Positions 1 through 8,809 of a DNA stretch of 64,000 nucleotides are shown here, piece by piece (position 1 is the stretch's first letter; each line of letters starts with the position of its first letter). The DNA lies in assembly GCA_964550795.1 (NCBI GenBank), contig CAZKBH010000026.1:1-64000 (forward strand). The letters are read 5' to 3'. Under the pieces are notes generated by a model. It saw only the letters and a program-made list of their open reading frames with translations. It ran no database searches and had not been told where the DNA came from. The position numbers and the translations under genes are program-made. This DNA comes from M3007 sp964550795. Its GTDB lineage: Bacteria > Bacteroidota > Bacteroidia > Chitinophagales > Saprospiraceae.

Positions 1-109
1 CTTGAATCCAATTCTACCGACGTTAGGCCGCTATGCGGCTAAAGTGACAAAGTAGAATTAGGTAGAAATCATCGCTCGGAGCCCCTAAACCCTAAACTAC
101 CCCTGCCCC

Positions 110-1324
110 TCACAAATTCGGTTTACTCGGTGCCGGGGCGCTGGCGTGGTAATCGCGTTGCACCCGAGCCGCATAATCGTCGAGCAGTTCAAGCACCCTG
201 GCGCGTTTGGTGGATTGCAAAATAAGCCCCACGTGGTATTCATTATCCGTCATCCGCCAAACGGCCTCAGGGTCTTTAAATTGACTGATATCGGGCCATT
301 GCTGCCGAGCCAGCGAGACGATAATACCCGCGTAGTCATTGCGGACCTTAGGCAATTGGTATTTTTTCCCTGCTGCCACAGCTTCTTCGATGCGCGCCCA
401 TTCGTACCAGAGGTTTATACCAGAGGAATGTTCCACCATTTCAGCCAGGTGTGCCCCGCCCACGCGGCAGGAGGTTTCGAGGAAATAAAATTCCCCCGTT
501 TCACGATTTTTGATGAATTCCGTGTGGCTTGCGCTGTATTGCATCCCGAACGCAGTCATCACTTCGGAGGTGAGTTTCAAGAGCTTTTTCTCGTCCGAGG
601 AGCCAAAAGGAAGGGTTGCGCTGCGGAAAATCCCGCCTCCATGCGCCACATCAAAGGGGGTAGCGAGGTACTGCGATGCACGTGCGAAAATAACTTTCCC
701 GCCCTCAGACAGTGCGTCCACATGGTACACATCCCCTGGTTTGAACTGCTCCACGAGGAATTTGTGGCGTTCTCCGCCCAAAGTTTCGAGGTGGGCCCAA
801 AGCTCCTCAGCCGTGTTGATTTTTTTCATCCCGGTCGCAGAAGCTTGTCCACGGGGTTTCACAATCCAGGGCGCTTCCACCGTTTGTGTGAAACGCGCGA
901 TGTCCGCATCGTGGAACAAATCACTGAATGCGGGAACGCGGATGCCCGCATCTCGGGCCTCAATTCGCATGGCGAGTTTGTCGCGGAAGTGTCGGGCCGT
1001 GGTTTGTCCCATGCCGGGGATTCGGAAATGTTCGCGCAGGTACGCCCCTTTTTCAACATCAAAATCATCGAGCGCTACAATGCGATTAATCTTTTTTTTG
1101 CGCATCAGCCAGGCTAATCCAGCAGCGGTGTCCTCCATATTCCATTCATTCTCAGCATCTTCTTGCACATAAAAGATGTCGTCAAGCGCATCAAGTGCCC
1201 AAGCTTTGTCGTCGTGTTTTTTGGACGTGACGAGGTAAACCGTTGCGCCGGTAGATTTCAAACCGCGCAAAAAATCATTGCCCTTAAAATAACTGGCAAT
1301 GCAGAGGAAGGAGGGTTTGCTCAT
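110..1324 (-). CDS. ATP-grasp domain carboxylate-amine ligase-like protein
   Basis: A 404-aa protein. The central part (about residues 110-310) has the ATP-grasp look: the DKLAMR stretch, the nucleotide-binding APWIVKPRGQASATGMKK segment, and the late FIKNRETGEFYFLETSCR stretch with Glu and Arg where Mg-ATP ligands are expected. The N-terminus (MSKPSFLCIASYFKG) resembles a preATP-grasp fold. Enzymes of this family join a carboxylate to an amine or thiol through an acyl phosphate; the substrate cannot be read from the sequence. I place the start at 1324. A longer frame begins at 1393, but its extra 23 residues look like untranslated leader. It is divergent from the radical SAM gene at 1471, with about 146 bp between them, so the two may share a regulatory region. 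It is a cytoplasmic enzyme with no signal peptide. Confidence 0.8.
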   Translation of the reverse strand: MSKPSFLCIASYFKGNDFLRGLKSTGATVYLVTSKKHDDKAWALDALDDIFYVQEDAENEWNMEDTAAGLAWLMRKKKINRIVALDDFDVEKGAYLREHFRIPGMGQTTARHFRDKLAMRIEARDAGIRVPAFSDLFHDADIARFTQTVEAPWIVKPRGQASATGMKKINTAEELWAHLETLGGERHKFLVEQFKPGDVYHVDALSEGGKVIFARASQYLATPFDVAHGGGIFRSATLPFGSSDEKKLLKLTSEVMTAFGMQYSASHTEFIKNRETGEFYFLETSCRVGGAHLAEMVEHSSGINLWYEWARIEEAVAAGKKYQLPKVRNDYAGIIVSLARQQWPDISQFKDPEAVWRMTDNEYHVGLILQSTKRARVLELLDDYAARVQRDYHASAPAPSKPNL

Positions 1325-1470
1325 GTAAGGACCTTTAGAGTGTATTGAGTTTTGATTATTTTCTGTTCGACAAATGACTGAAAAACTTTTCAATCCCGCA
1401 GCGTGAATTTTTTTGATTCAAATTCTTGCCTGGTCCATTTTCCCACATTACCCGTAGGTTTGCTCTGTTT

Positions 1471-2934
1471 ATGATAAATACGAACGAGCCACACCGCTCG
1501 ACAACGGTTTTATTCTCCCACGGCTACTTCCTCGCGGACGACCCCAAGGAACAGGCCATCATGCGCCCGTACCCGCCGCTGGGCTTGCTTTATTTGTCGG
1601 CCTGGTTGGAACAGCACGGGGTGGAGAACGAGGTTTTTGACACAACTTTTTCGGAAAAAGAGGACTTTCGACAATATCTGCTGGCCAAACGCCCCCGCAT
1701 CCTGGCTCTGTACGTGAATTTGATGACCAAATTGAACGTCCTCGAACTGGTCCAATTCGTGCGTGCACAGGCCACCCTCCAAGATACCCTGATCGTTTTT
1801 GGCGGACCCGATGTGACGCACAACGCAGCAGATTACCTCAAAAACGGGGCGGATTTGATCGTCCTCGGCGAAGGAGAACAAACGATGCTCGAAATTGCCC
1901 AGACGGAACAAATTTGGCGGGCAGCAGAACCTGAGCTGGGCAATCGGCCGCTGAACACGGCTTTTGCGCACATTCCCGGCATCGCCCTTTTACAGCCAGA
2001 CGGACTGGTTTTCAAAACCAGTCCCCGCGAAAAAATCCGCGATTTGGATGCTCTCCCCTTTCCCAATCGTTTGAAAATCAACCTGCAACTGTATCTGGAT
2101 GCCTGGAAACAAGCCCATGGCAAAAGTGCGCTGAGCCTGAGTACGCAACGCGGTTGCCCCTACACCTGTCGCTGGTGCAGCACTGCGGTGTATGGACAGA
2201 GTTACCGCCGTAGAAGTCCACAAAACGTGGTGGATGAGATCGTTTGGTTGCAAAAAAACTACGATTTTGACCTGATCTGGTTTGTGGATGATGTATTTAC
2301 CGTGAGCCACAAATGGCTGAACGAGTTCCACGATGCCTTGCAAAAAAGGGGGGTAAGCGTCCAATTTGAGTGCATCACCCGCGCCGACCGATTGACGGAC
2401 GAGGTGCTGGCCGTGCTGAAAGCCGCAGGATGTTTTCGGGTGTGGATTGGCGCAGAAAGTGGTTCGCAGCGCATTCTGGACGCGATGGATCGGCGGGTGG
2501 AAGTTGGGCATGTCCGTGCGATGATTCAGGCGGCCCGAAGACATGGAATTGAAGCGGGCACCTTCATCATGCTCGGTTATCCGGGCGAAACCGAGACGGA
2601 TATCCGCGAGACAGTTCAACATTTGAAAACGTCGAATCCTGATCTTTTTACCATCACCGTGGCGTATCCGATTAAAGGAACGGGTTTGTACGAGGAGGTG
2701 GAGGCAAGCAGTTTTTCAGCACTTCCCTGGGAAAAACGTACGGATCGCAATCTGGATTTTAAACGCGAATACCCGCGCCGCTACTATGATTTTGCGCTGC
2801 GCTGGACGGTGAATTCGGTGCATTTGCACAAAGCGAAATTGGCTGGTAAGCAATTGACAATCAGGGGATTGAAATTAATTTTAAAGGTAACGGCTGCGCG
2901 TATGGGAATGGCGGCAAGTCGGTTGGTTGGATAA
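1471..2934 (+). CDS. B12-binding domain radical SAM protein
   Basis: A 487-aa protein. Residues 10-150 form a cobalamin-binding Rossmann-like domain (PPLGLLYLSAWLEQHG, then VFGGPDVTHNA and VLGEGEQTML). The radical SAM core follows, with the CxxxCxxC cluster in RGCPYTCRWCS (Cys229, 233, 236), which holds the 4Fe-4S cluster that cleaves S-adenosylmethionine. The DLIWFVDDVFTV and RVWIGAESGSQRIL segments are typical of the TIM barrel in the BchE/P-methylase group. Members methylate unreactive carbons or form rings; the substrate here is unknown. The start at 1471 (MINTNEPHRS) is preferred over 1426 because the family signature begins just after it. It is convergent with the helicase gene, with only 5 bp between the stop codons. 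Confidence 0.87.
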   Translation: MINTNEPHRSTTVLFSHGYFLADDPKEQAIMRPYPPLGLLYLSAWLEQHGVENEVFDTTFSEKEDFRQYLLAKRPRILALYVNLMTKLNVLELVQFVRAQATLQDTLIVFGGPDVTHNAADYLKNGADLIVLGEGEQTMLEIAQTEQIWRAAEPELGNRPLNTAFAHIPGIALLQPDGLVFKTSPREKIRDLDALPFPNRLKINLQLYLDAWKQAHGKSALSLSTQRGCPYTCRWCSTAVYGQSYRRRSPQNVVDEIVWLQKNYDFDLIWFVDDVFTVSHKWLNEFHDALQKRGVSVQFECITRADRLTDEVLAVLKAAGCFRVWIGAESGSQRILDAMDRRVEVGHVRAMIQAARRHGIEAGTFIMLGYPGETETDIRETVQHLKTSNPDLFTITVAYPIKGTGLYEEVEASSFSALPWEKRTDRNLDFKREYPRRYYDFALRWTVNSVHLHKAKLAGKQLTIRGLKLILKVTAARMGMAASRLVG

Positions 2935-2939
2935 CCCCA

Positions 2940-4187
2940 TCATTTCGGCTTATTCGCCTTCTTCTTTTTCGCTTTCCAGGCCTCGGCCTCTTCAATCTCC
3001 TGCATCACCGCCTTCCATTTATCCGGCTCTTCTTTGGTCAGCACCAACGTCTCGGAATATTCGGTTTTGTTGAGTTTCATCACCTGAATCGGGTTGTGCA
3101 GGAATGTTTCGATTTCGGTCAGCATGGGTTTTTCCTCCGGGCTGCAAAACGCCACGGCCAGACCTTTTTTGTCGCCCCGGCCCGTTCGGCCAACGCGGTG
3201 GACGTAGTTTTCGGCTACATCGGGAAGGTCGTAATTCACCACATAATCCACATCGGGAATGTCAATGCCGCGGGCACTTACATCGGTGGCAACGAGCACC
3301 TTTACCTCCCCGCTTCTGAATTGGCCCATCACAGTCAAACGATCTTTTTGCTCCTTATCGCCATGAATCGTAATGCTTTGAATACCAACACGTTCCATGG
3401 CTTTCATCACGCGTTCGGCGCGGACTTTGGTACGCACAAACACGAGTATTTTACTTTCCGGATTTTCATTGATAAGGCGTTCGAGGAAAAAACGTTTGTC
3501 GTCCATTTCCACAAAAACAACCGAGTGATTGATGTTTTTGGCCACCGGGTCTTTGGGCGAAATCTGAATCCGAATGGCGCGGGTGACGAGCGAGTAGGCG
3601 AGTTCTTTGATGGTCTCGTTGATGGTTGCGGAGAAAAACAAAGTCTGCCGCTTGCGGGGCAAAAACTTCATCAAGTCGCGGATATCGCGGATAAACCCGA
3701 GGTCTAGCATGTGGTCCGCCTCGTCAAGCACCAGAATTTCCACCCGTTCCAGCCGAATATATCCCTGGCTCACCAGATCGAACATGCGCCCGGGCGTGGT
3801 TACGAGGATATCAATGCCTTTTTCCAGCCGTTCGATTTGTGGCCCTTGCTCCACGCCGCCGAACACACAAAAGGTTTTTACCCGCGTGTGGCGCGCCAGT
3901 TTTTCAAACACCTCGGTGATTTGTAAGGCCAGTTCCCGCGTGGGCACCATTACCACACATTTAATGCCTTCGGAGCGCCCGGACACCTTGCGGTCGTGCA
4001 ACACATGAATGATCGGGATGGCAAACGCCGCTGTTTTGCCCGTGCCGGTTTGAGCGATGGCCAGCACGTCTTCCCCTTTCAGAATGGGCGGAATAGCTTT
4101 GTACTGGATGTCGGTGGGGCGCCGAAATTCCATTTCTTCCAGGTTTCGCTTTATTTCTATGGCAATGCGGTATTCTTCGAACTTCAT
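2940..4187 (-). CDS. DEAD-box ATP-dependent RNA helicase
   Basis: A 415-aa protein with the full superfamily 2 motif set: the Q motif upstream of IQYKAIPPIL, Walker A AQTGTGKTAAFAIP, PTREL, TTPGR, the DEAD box in LVLDEADHMLDLGF, SAT, then ATDVSARGIDIPDVD and HRVGRTGR in the second RecA domain. The Lys-rich tail (KAKKKKANKPK) is a usual RNA-binding extension of RhlE-type helicases. It unwinds short RNA duplexes in ribosome assembly or RNA decay. The start at 4187 (MKFEEYRIAIEI) is chosen because the 49 residues upstream in the longer frame are not helicase-like and would run through the promoter region shared with the divergent gene at 4350. Confidence 0.93.
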   Translation of the reverse strand: MKFEEYRIAIEIKRNLEEMEFRRPTDIQYKAIPPILKGEDVLAIAQTGTGKTAAFAIPIIHVLHDRKVSGRSEGIKCVVMVPTRELALQITEVFEKLARHTRVKTFCVFGGVEQGPQIERLEKGIDILVTTPGRMFDLVSQGYIRLERVEILVLDEADHMLDLGFIRDIRDLMKFLPRKRQTLFFSATINETIKELAYSLVTRAIRIQISPKDPVAKNINHSVVFVEMDDKRFFLERLINENPESKILVFVRTKVRAERVMKAMERVGIQSITIHGDKEQKDRLTVMGQFRSGEVKVLVATDVSARGIDIPDVDYVVNYDLPDVAENYVHRVGRTGRGDKKGLAVAFCSPEEKPMLTEIETFLHNPIQVMKLNKTEYSETLVLTKEEPDKWKAVMQEIEEAEAWKAKKKKANKPK

Positions 4188-4303
4188 ACGGCTGGTTGAC
4201 TGCTTGTGTCGGTAAATGCGTGAATTGAGGCACAAAGGTACACGATGCGCTTGGGCGATTGTGCAGAAGCAAAAAATCGGTATGCTTGCTTTTGGGTTTT
4301 TTG

Positions 4304-4311
4304 TAAGTTTG
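4304..4311 (+). promoter_or_regulatory. Possible Bacteroidota -7 element (TAnnTTTG)
   Basis: TAAGTTTG matches the TAnnTTTG consensus of the Bacteroidota primary sigma factor. It lies 39 bp before the ATG of the exported beta-helix gene. I do not see a TTTG box at the correct 19-21 bp distance upstream, so this is only a half match. Confidence 0.35.
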
Positions 4312-4349
4312 GGCTTCAAATATTTTTTAAACAACTACGATCTGAACAC

Positions 4350-6842
4350 ATGAAACAACTTTCAACCCTCTTTTTGCTTTGTTTTACTTGTTTTTTGAAT
4401 GCCCAAACCCTTTATGTGAACCTTAACGCAACGGGTTCCGCGAATGGTCTTTCCTGGGCAAATGCCTTTGTTTCCCTCGATGCGGCCCTCGCTATTTCGG
4501 CACCCGGGCAGGAAATTTGGGTCAGCGCAGGCACCTATAAGCCCGTCAGTTCTTTTTTGCTCCAGACGGGCGTGTCGCTCTACGGCGGTTTTTCCGGCAC
4601 CGAAACGGCGCTTAACCAACGCAATCCGAACCTGAATGTGACCACGCTGAGCGGGGATATTCTCGGGAATGACATTGTGGGAAATTTTACCCTAAATCGT
4701 GCAGACAACGTGGTGCACATCGTCACGGTATTTGAAAATAGTGCCACCGCGAGTGCCGTCATTGACGGGTTCGTGTTGCGGGGCGGCCACACCCTGACGG
4801 GCACTGCGAACCAGGATCTCACCCGTCGTGGCGGGGGTATTTTGGCCGGTGCACAAGTAACGGTGCGCAATTGCACTTTTACGGACAACTTTGGTGAATC
4901 TGGGGCTGGGATAGCCGCTATTGGTGCCGGCAGCGATGGCATCGTAGTCGAAAACTGCCTTTTTGAAGCAAATCGCGCCACCGAACAAGCCATTTTGATG
5001 CTTCGCCAAACGCCCACGGGGCTGGTAAAAAACTGTATTTTCCGCAACAACCTGACCAACCGCGGCGCACTTTACCCGCAGGAAACCGTGGCGCTGACCA
5101 TTGATAGCTGCCTGTTTGAAGGCAACAACGCTGGGGCTAATTTTGGTTCGGCGATGTTTTCCTGGCAAGCCAGTTGGACCCTGAGCAACAGCATTTTCCG
5201 CAAAAACAAATCCGCCAACGCAGGGATTTACATTGACAATCGCCAGGGTGGGGATCTGGTCGTTGTGGACAATTGCCTGTTTGAACGCGATACCGCCACG
5301 GGTTTTGGTGGTGCGGGGCTTTATGGCTGGCAGGCCACAGCAGAGGTGAAAAATTGCATTTTTCGGGAAAATCATGCGCCCAATGCCGCCGCGGTGTATT
5401 TCAATGGCAGCCAATATGACAGTCAATTCAGTGTGGATAATTGTTTGTTTGAGCGCAATGTTACCACCAGTTACGGCGGCACTTCCATTTATAACAACCG
5501 CACCAACTACACCCTCAGCAATTCCATTTTCCGGGATAACGTGGCCCCCAGCTCGGGCGCAGCAATCTACAATGGCGACACCACGATTTTTACCATCAGC
5601 AACTGCCTTTTTGAAGGCCAAACCGGCAACTACGCGGCGGCCATTGCCAACTACGGTATCGGCTGCAAAGGCACTTTCCAGGACTGTACCTTCGAGCGCA
5701 ACCGGGCGACTCAAGGCGGGGGCGCGGTGAGCAATGGTTTTAAAGCCGATGTTCTGTACAAAGACTGCACTTTCCGGGCCAATGAGGCAACTTTTGGCGG
5801 CGCAATTTTTACCCAAAATGATACAACCCGACTTCGGGTGGATGGATGTTTGTTTACTGAAAATGCCACCACGGGTAATGGTGCTGCTATTTTTATCAAC
5901 CGAAACATCGCAGCCAGTATCCGGAATAGTGACTTCAATTTCAATACAGGTGATTTTGGCGGGGCCATCCAGGCCAGCGGGGATAGTATGCTGACGATAG
6001 AAAACACCATTTTCCGCGACAATTTTGCCACGACGCAGGGTGCGGCACTCAATTTCAACCAAACCAATGCCGTTTTGACCAACTGCCTTTTTGCCCGAAA
6101 CATTAATATCGGCGGCGGTGCAGGCGGTGCCATGTCTATCAATGCGTCGGACTCCCTTCGCAGCCGTGTGACTGCCGTGAACTGCACGTTTGCAGACAAT
6201 GAGGCAGATCTCGGTGCAGGAATTGCCCAATGGGAATCGCCCGCTGGAGATGCGCAACTTTCCCTGCTCAACTGCCTTTTCCAAAATCCAAACGGGGATA
6301 ACTACGCCATTGAAGAAGGTGAACCGGAGGTCTTTTCACTCAATGGTAACCAGAGCAGCGATGCCTCCCTCGAAACGTATTTGACTGCGAACAAAGACGC
6401 GCACAACCTTACCATCACTTTTGCGGATCCAATGAACGACGATTTCAGGCTTACCATGAGCCCTGCGGTGGACGGCGGGGTGTTAGAAGGGGCGCCCCTG
6501 ACTGATTTATTGGGCAATGCCCGCATCGGACTGCCCGACCGCGGCTGCTATGAATTGGGCTTAAACAGCGTTAAAAACGTCGGATTCCAAGTCTTTTCGA
6601 TGCAATGCGCACCAAACCCTGCTTCCGAACAAACCATGCTGACGCTCCAAAACGAACGCCTGGGCAATGCCGAAATCGTGGTTTGGAATCAAGCAGGCCA
6701 ACAAGTGCGCAGCCTTTTGGTCGAAAAATTAAGTCCGAATTTCAACCTTACGCTTGATTTGAGCCAGTGGCCCGCCGGGAATTACCGGGTGCAATTCCGC
6801 CTCGGAACGGTGCTGCACGAAGGTGCTTTTATCAAAATTTAA
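4350..6842 (+). CDS. Secreted right-handed beta-helix protein with T9SS sorting domain
   Basis: An 830-aa exported protein. A signal peptide (MKQLSTLFLLCFTCFLNAQT) is followed by a choice-of-anchor/pectin-lyase-like start (VNLNATGSANGLSWANAF, then GQEIWVSAGTYKP). About 20 parallel beta-helix coils come next, recognisable by the recurring NCLFE, NSIFR and NCTFxxN ladder with GGA/GGG turns. The last 80 residues form a T9SS type A sorting domain (APNPASEQTMLTL, VVWNQAGQQV, WPAGNYRVQF), which directs outer-membrane translocation and surface anchoring. Such proteins are adhesins or polysaccharide-binding enzymes; no catalytic residues can be assigned. The start at 4350 gives the signal peptide directly. 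The coil repeats make the gene internally repetitive, so copy number may vary between strains. Confidence 0.88.
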   Translation: MKQLSTLFLLCFTCFLNAQTLYVNLNATGSANGLSWANAFVSLDAALAISAPGQEIWVSAGTYKPVSSFLLQTGVSLYGGFSGTETALNQRNPNLNVTTLSGDILGNDIVGNFTLNRADNVVHIVTVFENSATASAVIDGFVLRGGHTLTGTANQDLTRRGGGILAGAQVTVRNCTFTDNFGESGAGIAAIGAGSDGIVVENCLFEANRATEQAILMLRQTPTGLVKNCIFRNNLTNRGALYPQETVALTIDSCLFEGNNAGANFGSAMFSWQASWTLSNSIFRKNKSANAGIYIDNRQGGDLVVVDNCLFERDTATGFGGAGLYGWQATAEVKNCIFRENHAPNAAAVYFNGSQYDSQFSVDNCLFERNVTTSYGGTSIYNNRTNYTLSNSIFRDNVAPSSGAAIYNGDTTIFTISNCLFEGQTGNYAAAIANYGIGCKGTFQDCTFERNRATQGGGAVSNGFKADVLYKDCTFRANEATFGGAIFTQNDTTRLRVDGCLFTENATTGNGAAIFINRNIAASIRNSDFNFNTGDFGGAIQASGDSMLTIENTIFRDNFATTQGAALNFNQTNAVLTNCLFARNINIGGGAGGAMSINASDSLRSRVTAVNCTFADNEADLGAGIAQWESPAGDAQLSLLNCLFQNPNGDNYAIEEGEPEVFSLNGNQSSDASLETYLTANKDAHNLTITFADPMNDDFRLTMSPAVDGGVLEGAPLTDLLGNARIGLPDRGCYELGLNSVKNVGFQVFSMQCAPNPASEQTMLTLQNERLGNAEIVVWNQAGQQVRSLLVEKLSPNFNLTLDLSQWPAGNYRVQFRLGTVLHEGAFIKI

Positions 6843-6849
6843 ATACTTA

Positions 6850-6916
6850 GGCTGGAATCAGTTTGAATTCACCCGGTGACTCAAAGTCACCGGGTGAATT
6901 CAAGCTGATTCCAGCC
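6850..6916. terminator. 32-bp-stem hairpin after the beta-helix gene
   Basis: Arms 6850-6881 and 6885-6916 pair over 32 bp with one mismatch, and the loop is CAA. The core AATTCACCCGGTGACT recurs at 51498-51560 and as a half copy at 60164-60179. It begins 7 bp after the stop codon, so it could end transcription, but the stem is far longer than a usual terminator and no clear T-tract follows. Confidence 0.75.
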
Positions 6917-6954
6917 CCTGTGGAACATGAGCCAATACTTAATTTGTTTTTAGT

Positions 6955-6998
6955 AAAACTTGCGCCCCCCAGGCGAATGCCTGGGGGGCGCAAGTTTT
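6955..6998. terminator. Perfect 20-bp GC-rich hairpin upstream of recJ
   Basis: Arms 6955-6974 and 6979-6998 are perfectly complementary (20 bp, with a C6/G6 block) around a GAAT loop. The ends AAAA/TTTT give a bidirectional intrinsic-terminator shape. It sits 75 bp before the recJ start, so it insulates recJ from the upstream gene. Confidence 0.75.
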
Positions 6999-7073
6999 TA
7001 AGCGATTATTTTCTCAAGTATTTCCGATAAAAATAGTTAACTTCGTAGTCCACAAAACGCACGCTCCATACCA

Positions 7074-8768
7074 ATGAAACAAACCATTTGGAAACTTACC
7101 GCTACCGACGAAGCTGCCGCAGAACGGCTTCAATCGGAACTCACCATCCCGCTCGTTTTCTGCCGATTGCTGATTCAACGCGGCATCACGACCCTCGAAG
7201 ACGCCCGCACTTTTTTCCGCCACGACCTGAACAACACCCACCATCCATTCTTGATGAAAGACATGGATTTGGCTGTGGAACGTCTCGACTCGGCCATTCA
7301 AAACAACGAACGCATCCTTTTGTATGGCGACTACGACGTGGACGGAACCACCAGTGTCGCACTGATGTACGCGTTTCTTTCCGGCTTCCACTCCAATCTC
7401 GATTATTACCTGCCCGACCGCGACAAGGAAGGGTACGGGGTCAGCATTTTAGGCGTGGAATATGCCCGCGAAACGGCCTGTACGCTCATTATTGCCATGG
7501 ATTGTGGGATAAAAGGCCACCAAGCCATTGCTTTGGCCAAAACTTACGGGATTGATTTTATCGTCTGCGACCACCACTTGCCCGAGGGAGATTTGCCCGA
7601 TGCGGTGGCCTGCCTTGATCCCAAACGCGAAGATTGTCCATATCCTTACAAAGAATTGAGCGGATGCGGCATCTCTTTCAAACTCGCACAAGCCCTCGCG
7701 CTGCACTACAATACGCCTTCGGAAGAAATTGACTCGCTGCTCGATCTCGTGGCCGTCAGCACCGCTTGCGATATTGTGCCCATGACGGGCGAGAACCGCA
7801 TTTTTGCACACTTCGGTTTGCAACGCCTCAATCGTGACCCGCGTATAGGCCTCTGGGCCATCTGCGATCGGATCAACCGGCCTTACCCACTGGACATTAC
7901 GGATGTGGTTTTTGGAATTGGTCCGCTCATCAATGCGGCGGGCCGGTTGGCCGATGCCCGGGAAGCGGTTCGGATGCTGCTTTCGGCAGATAAAAACAGC
8001 GCTCTGGAAAATGCGACTCAGCTCATCTCGCGCAACAAGGACCGCCGGAAAATGGACTATGCCACCGCCGACGAAGCCCAGCGCAAATTCAAGGATATGA
8101 CCAATTGGAGTGACCGGAAAAGCACGGTGCTCTTTGAACCAAATTGGCACAAAGGCATCATCGGCATTGTGGCCAGCCGAATGGTGGAGGCCTTTCACAA
8201 GCCCACCGTTATTCTCACGGAAAGCAATGGGAAAGCCGTCGGTTCGGCGCGTTCCGTGGCGGGTTTTGATCTTTACAGCGCCTTGCAGCAGTGCGAAGAT
8301 CTGTTCATTACCTACGGTGGTCACGCCCACGCTGCCGGGATGCAAATGCCACTGGGAAATGTGGAGCTTTTTGTGGAGCGATTTGAAAAAGTGGTGGGTC
8401 AAAGCATTGCACCTGAAATGGAACACCCCCAGATTGAGGTCAGCACGAAACTGCTTTTTGACGAAATTACGCCGGATTTTTGGAAAATGTTGAAGCGTTT
8501 TGAGCCATTTGGGCCACAAAACCGCAGCCCGGTATTTTGGGCCGAGGAAGTGTATGATACAGGTCAAAGCCGGATTTTGGCCAACAACCACGTCAAACTT
8601 TGCTTGCGGCAGGCGGGTAGCAAGCTTCAAATGCAGGGCATTGGTTTCGGGCTGGGAAAGGCGTTTGAATCCGTGCAAGGTCGTCCTTTTGGGCTAATTT
8701 TTGACCTTCGGGAAGACGAGTGGCAGGGTCGGCGTACTTTGAAAATTTATGCAAAAGATATGCGTTAG
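7074..8768 (+). CDS. recJ: Single-stranded-DNA-specific exonuclease RecJ
   Basis: A 564-aa protein with the DHH-phosphoesterase motifs of RecJ: DYDVDGTTSV (motif I, around residue 86), AMDCG, CDHHLP (DHH at about 166-168), then SGCGISFKLAQAL. The DHHA1 domain carries GGHAHAAGMQ. The C-terminal OB-like domain ends at LKIYAKDMR. RecJ degrades single-stranded DNA 5' to 3' with Mn2+/Mg2+ in mismatch repair and in RecF-type recombination. Length is normal for the family. It is convergent with gldB, with a shared terminator between the stop codons. Confidence 0.95.
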   Translation: MKQTIWKLTATDEAAAERLQSELTIPLVFCRLLIQRGITTLEDARTFFRHDLNNTHHPFLMKDMDLAVERLDSAIQNNERILLYGDYDVDGTTSVALMYAFLSGFHSNLDYYLPDRDKEGYGVSILGVEYARETACTLIIAMDCGIKGHQAIALAKTYGIDFIVCDHHLPEGDLPDAVACLDPKREDCPYPYKELSGCGISFKLAQALALHYNTPSEEIDSLLDLVAVSTACDIVPMTGENRIFAHFGLQRLNRDPRIGLWAICDRINRPYPLDITDVVFGIGPLINAAGRLADAREAVRMLLSADKNSALENATQLISRNKDRRKMDYATADEAQRKFKDMTNWSDRKSTVLFEPNWHKGIIGIVASRMVEAFHKPTVILTESNGKAVGSARSVAGFDLYSALQQCEDLFITYGGHAHAAGMQMPLGNVELFVERFEKVVGQSIAPEMEHPQIEVSTKLLFDEITPDFWKMLKRFEPFGPQNRSPVFWAEEVYDTGQSRILANNHVKLCLRQAGSKLQMQGIGFGLGKAFESVQGRPFGLIFDLREDEWQGRRTLKIYAKDMR

Positions 8769-8809
8769 TGCCGCCACATTCGCGGTATATTGACCGGACG
8801 CGGCACTAA
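8765..8809. terminator. Bidirectional terminator between recJ and gldB
   Basis: TTAGTGCCGC (8765-8774) pairs with GCGGCACTAA (8800-8809). The arms contain the stop codons of both convergent genes, so one hairpin can end both transcripts. Confidence 0.55.

Noticed and set aside
110..2934. Biosynthetic gene cluster for a modified peptide
   Set aside because: Only two enzymes are present, with no precursor peptide, transporter or third enzyme visible.
4692..6284. Long antisense frame inside the beta-helix gene
   Set aside because: The plus-strand gene has a signal peptide, repeated coils and a sorting domain; the antisense frame follows from its repetitive composition.
7449..8678. 409-aa antisense frame inside recJ
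   Set aside because: RecJ motifs are complete on the plus strand, and the antisense product shows no domain.
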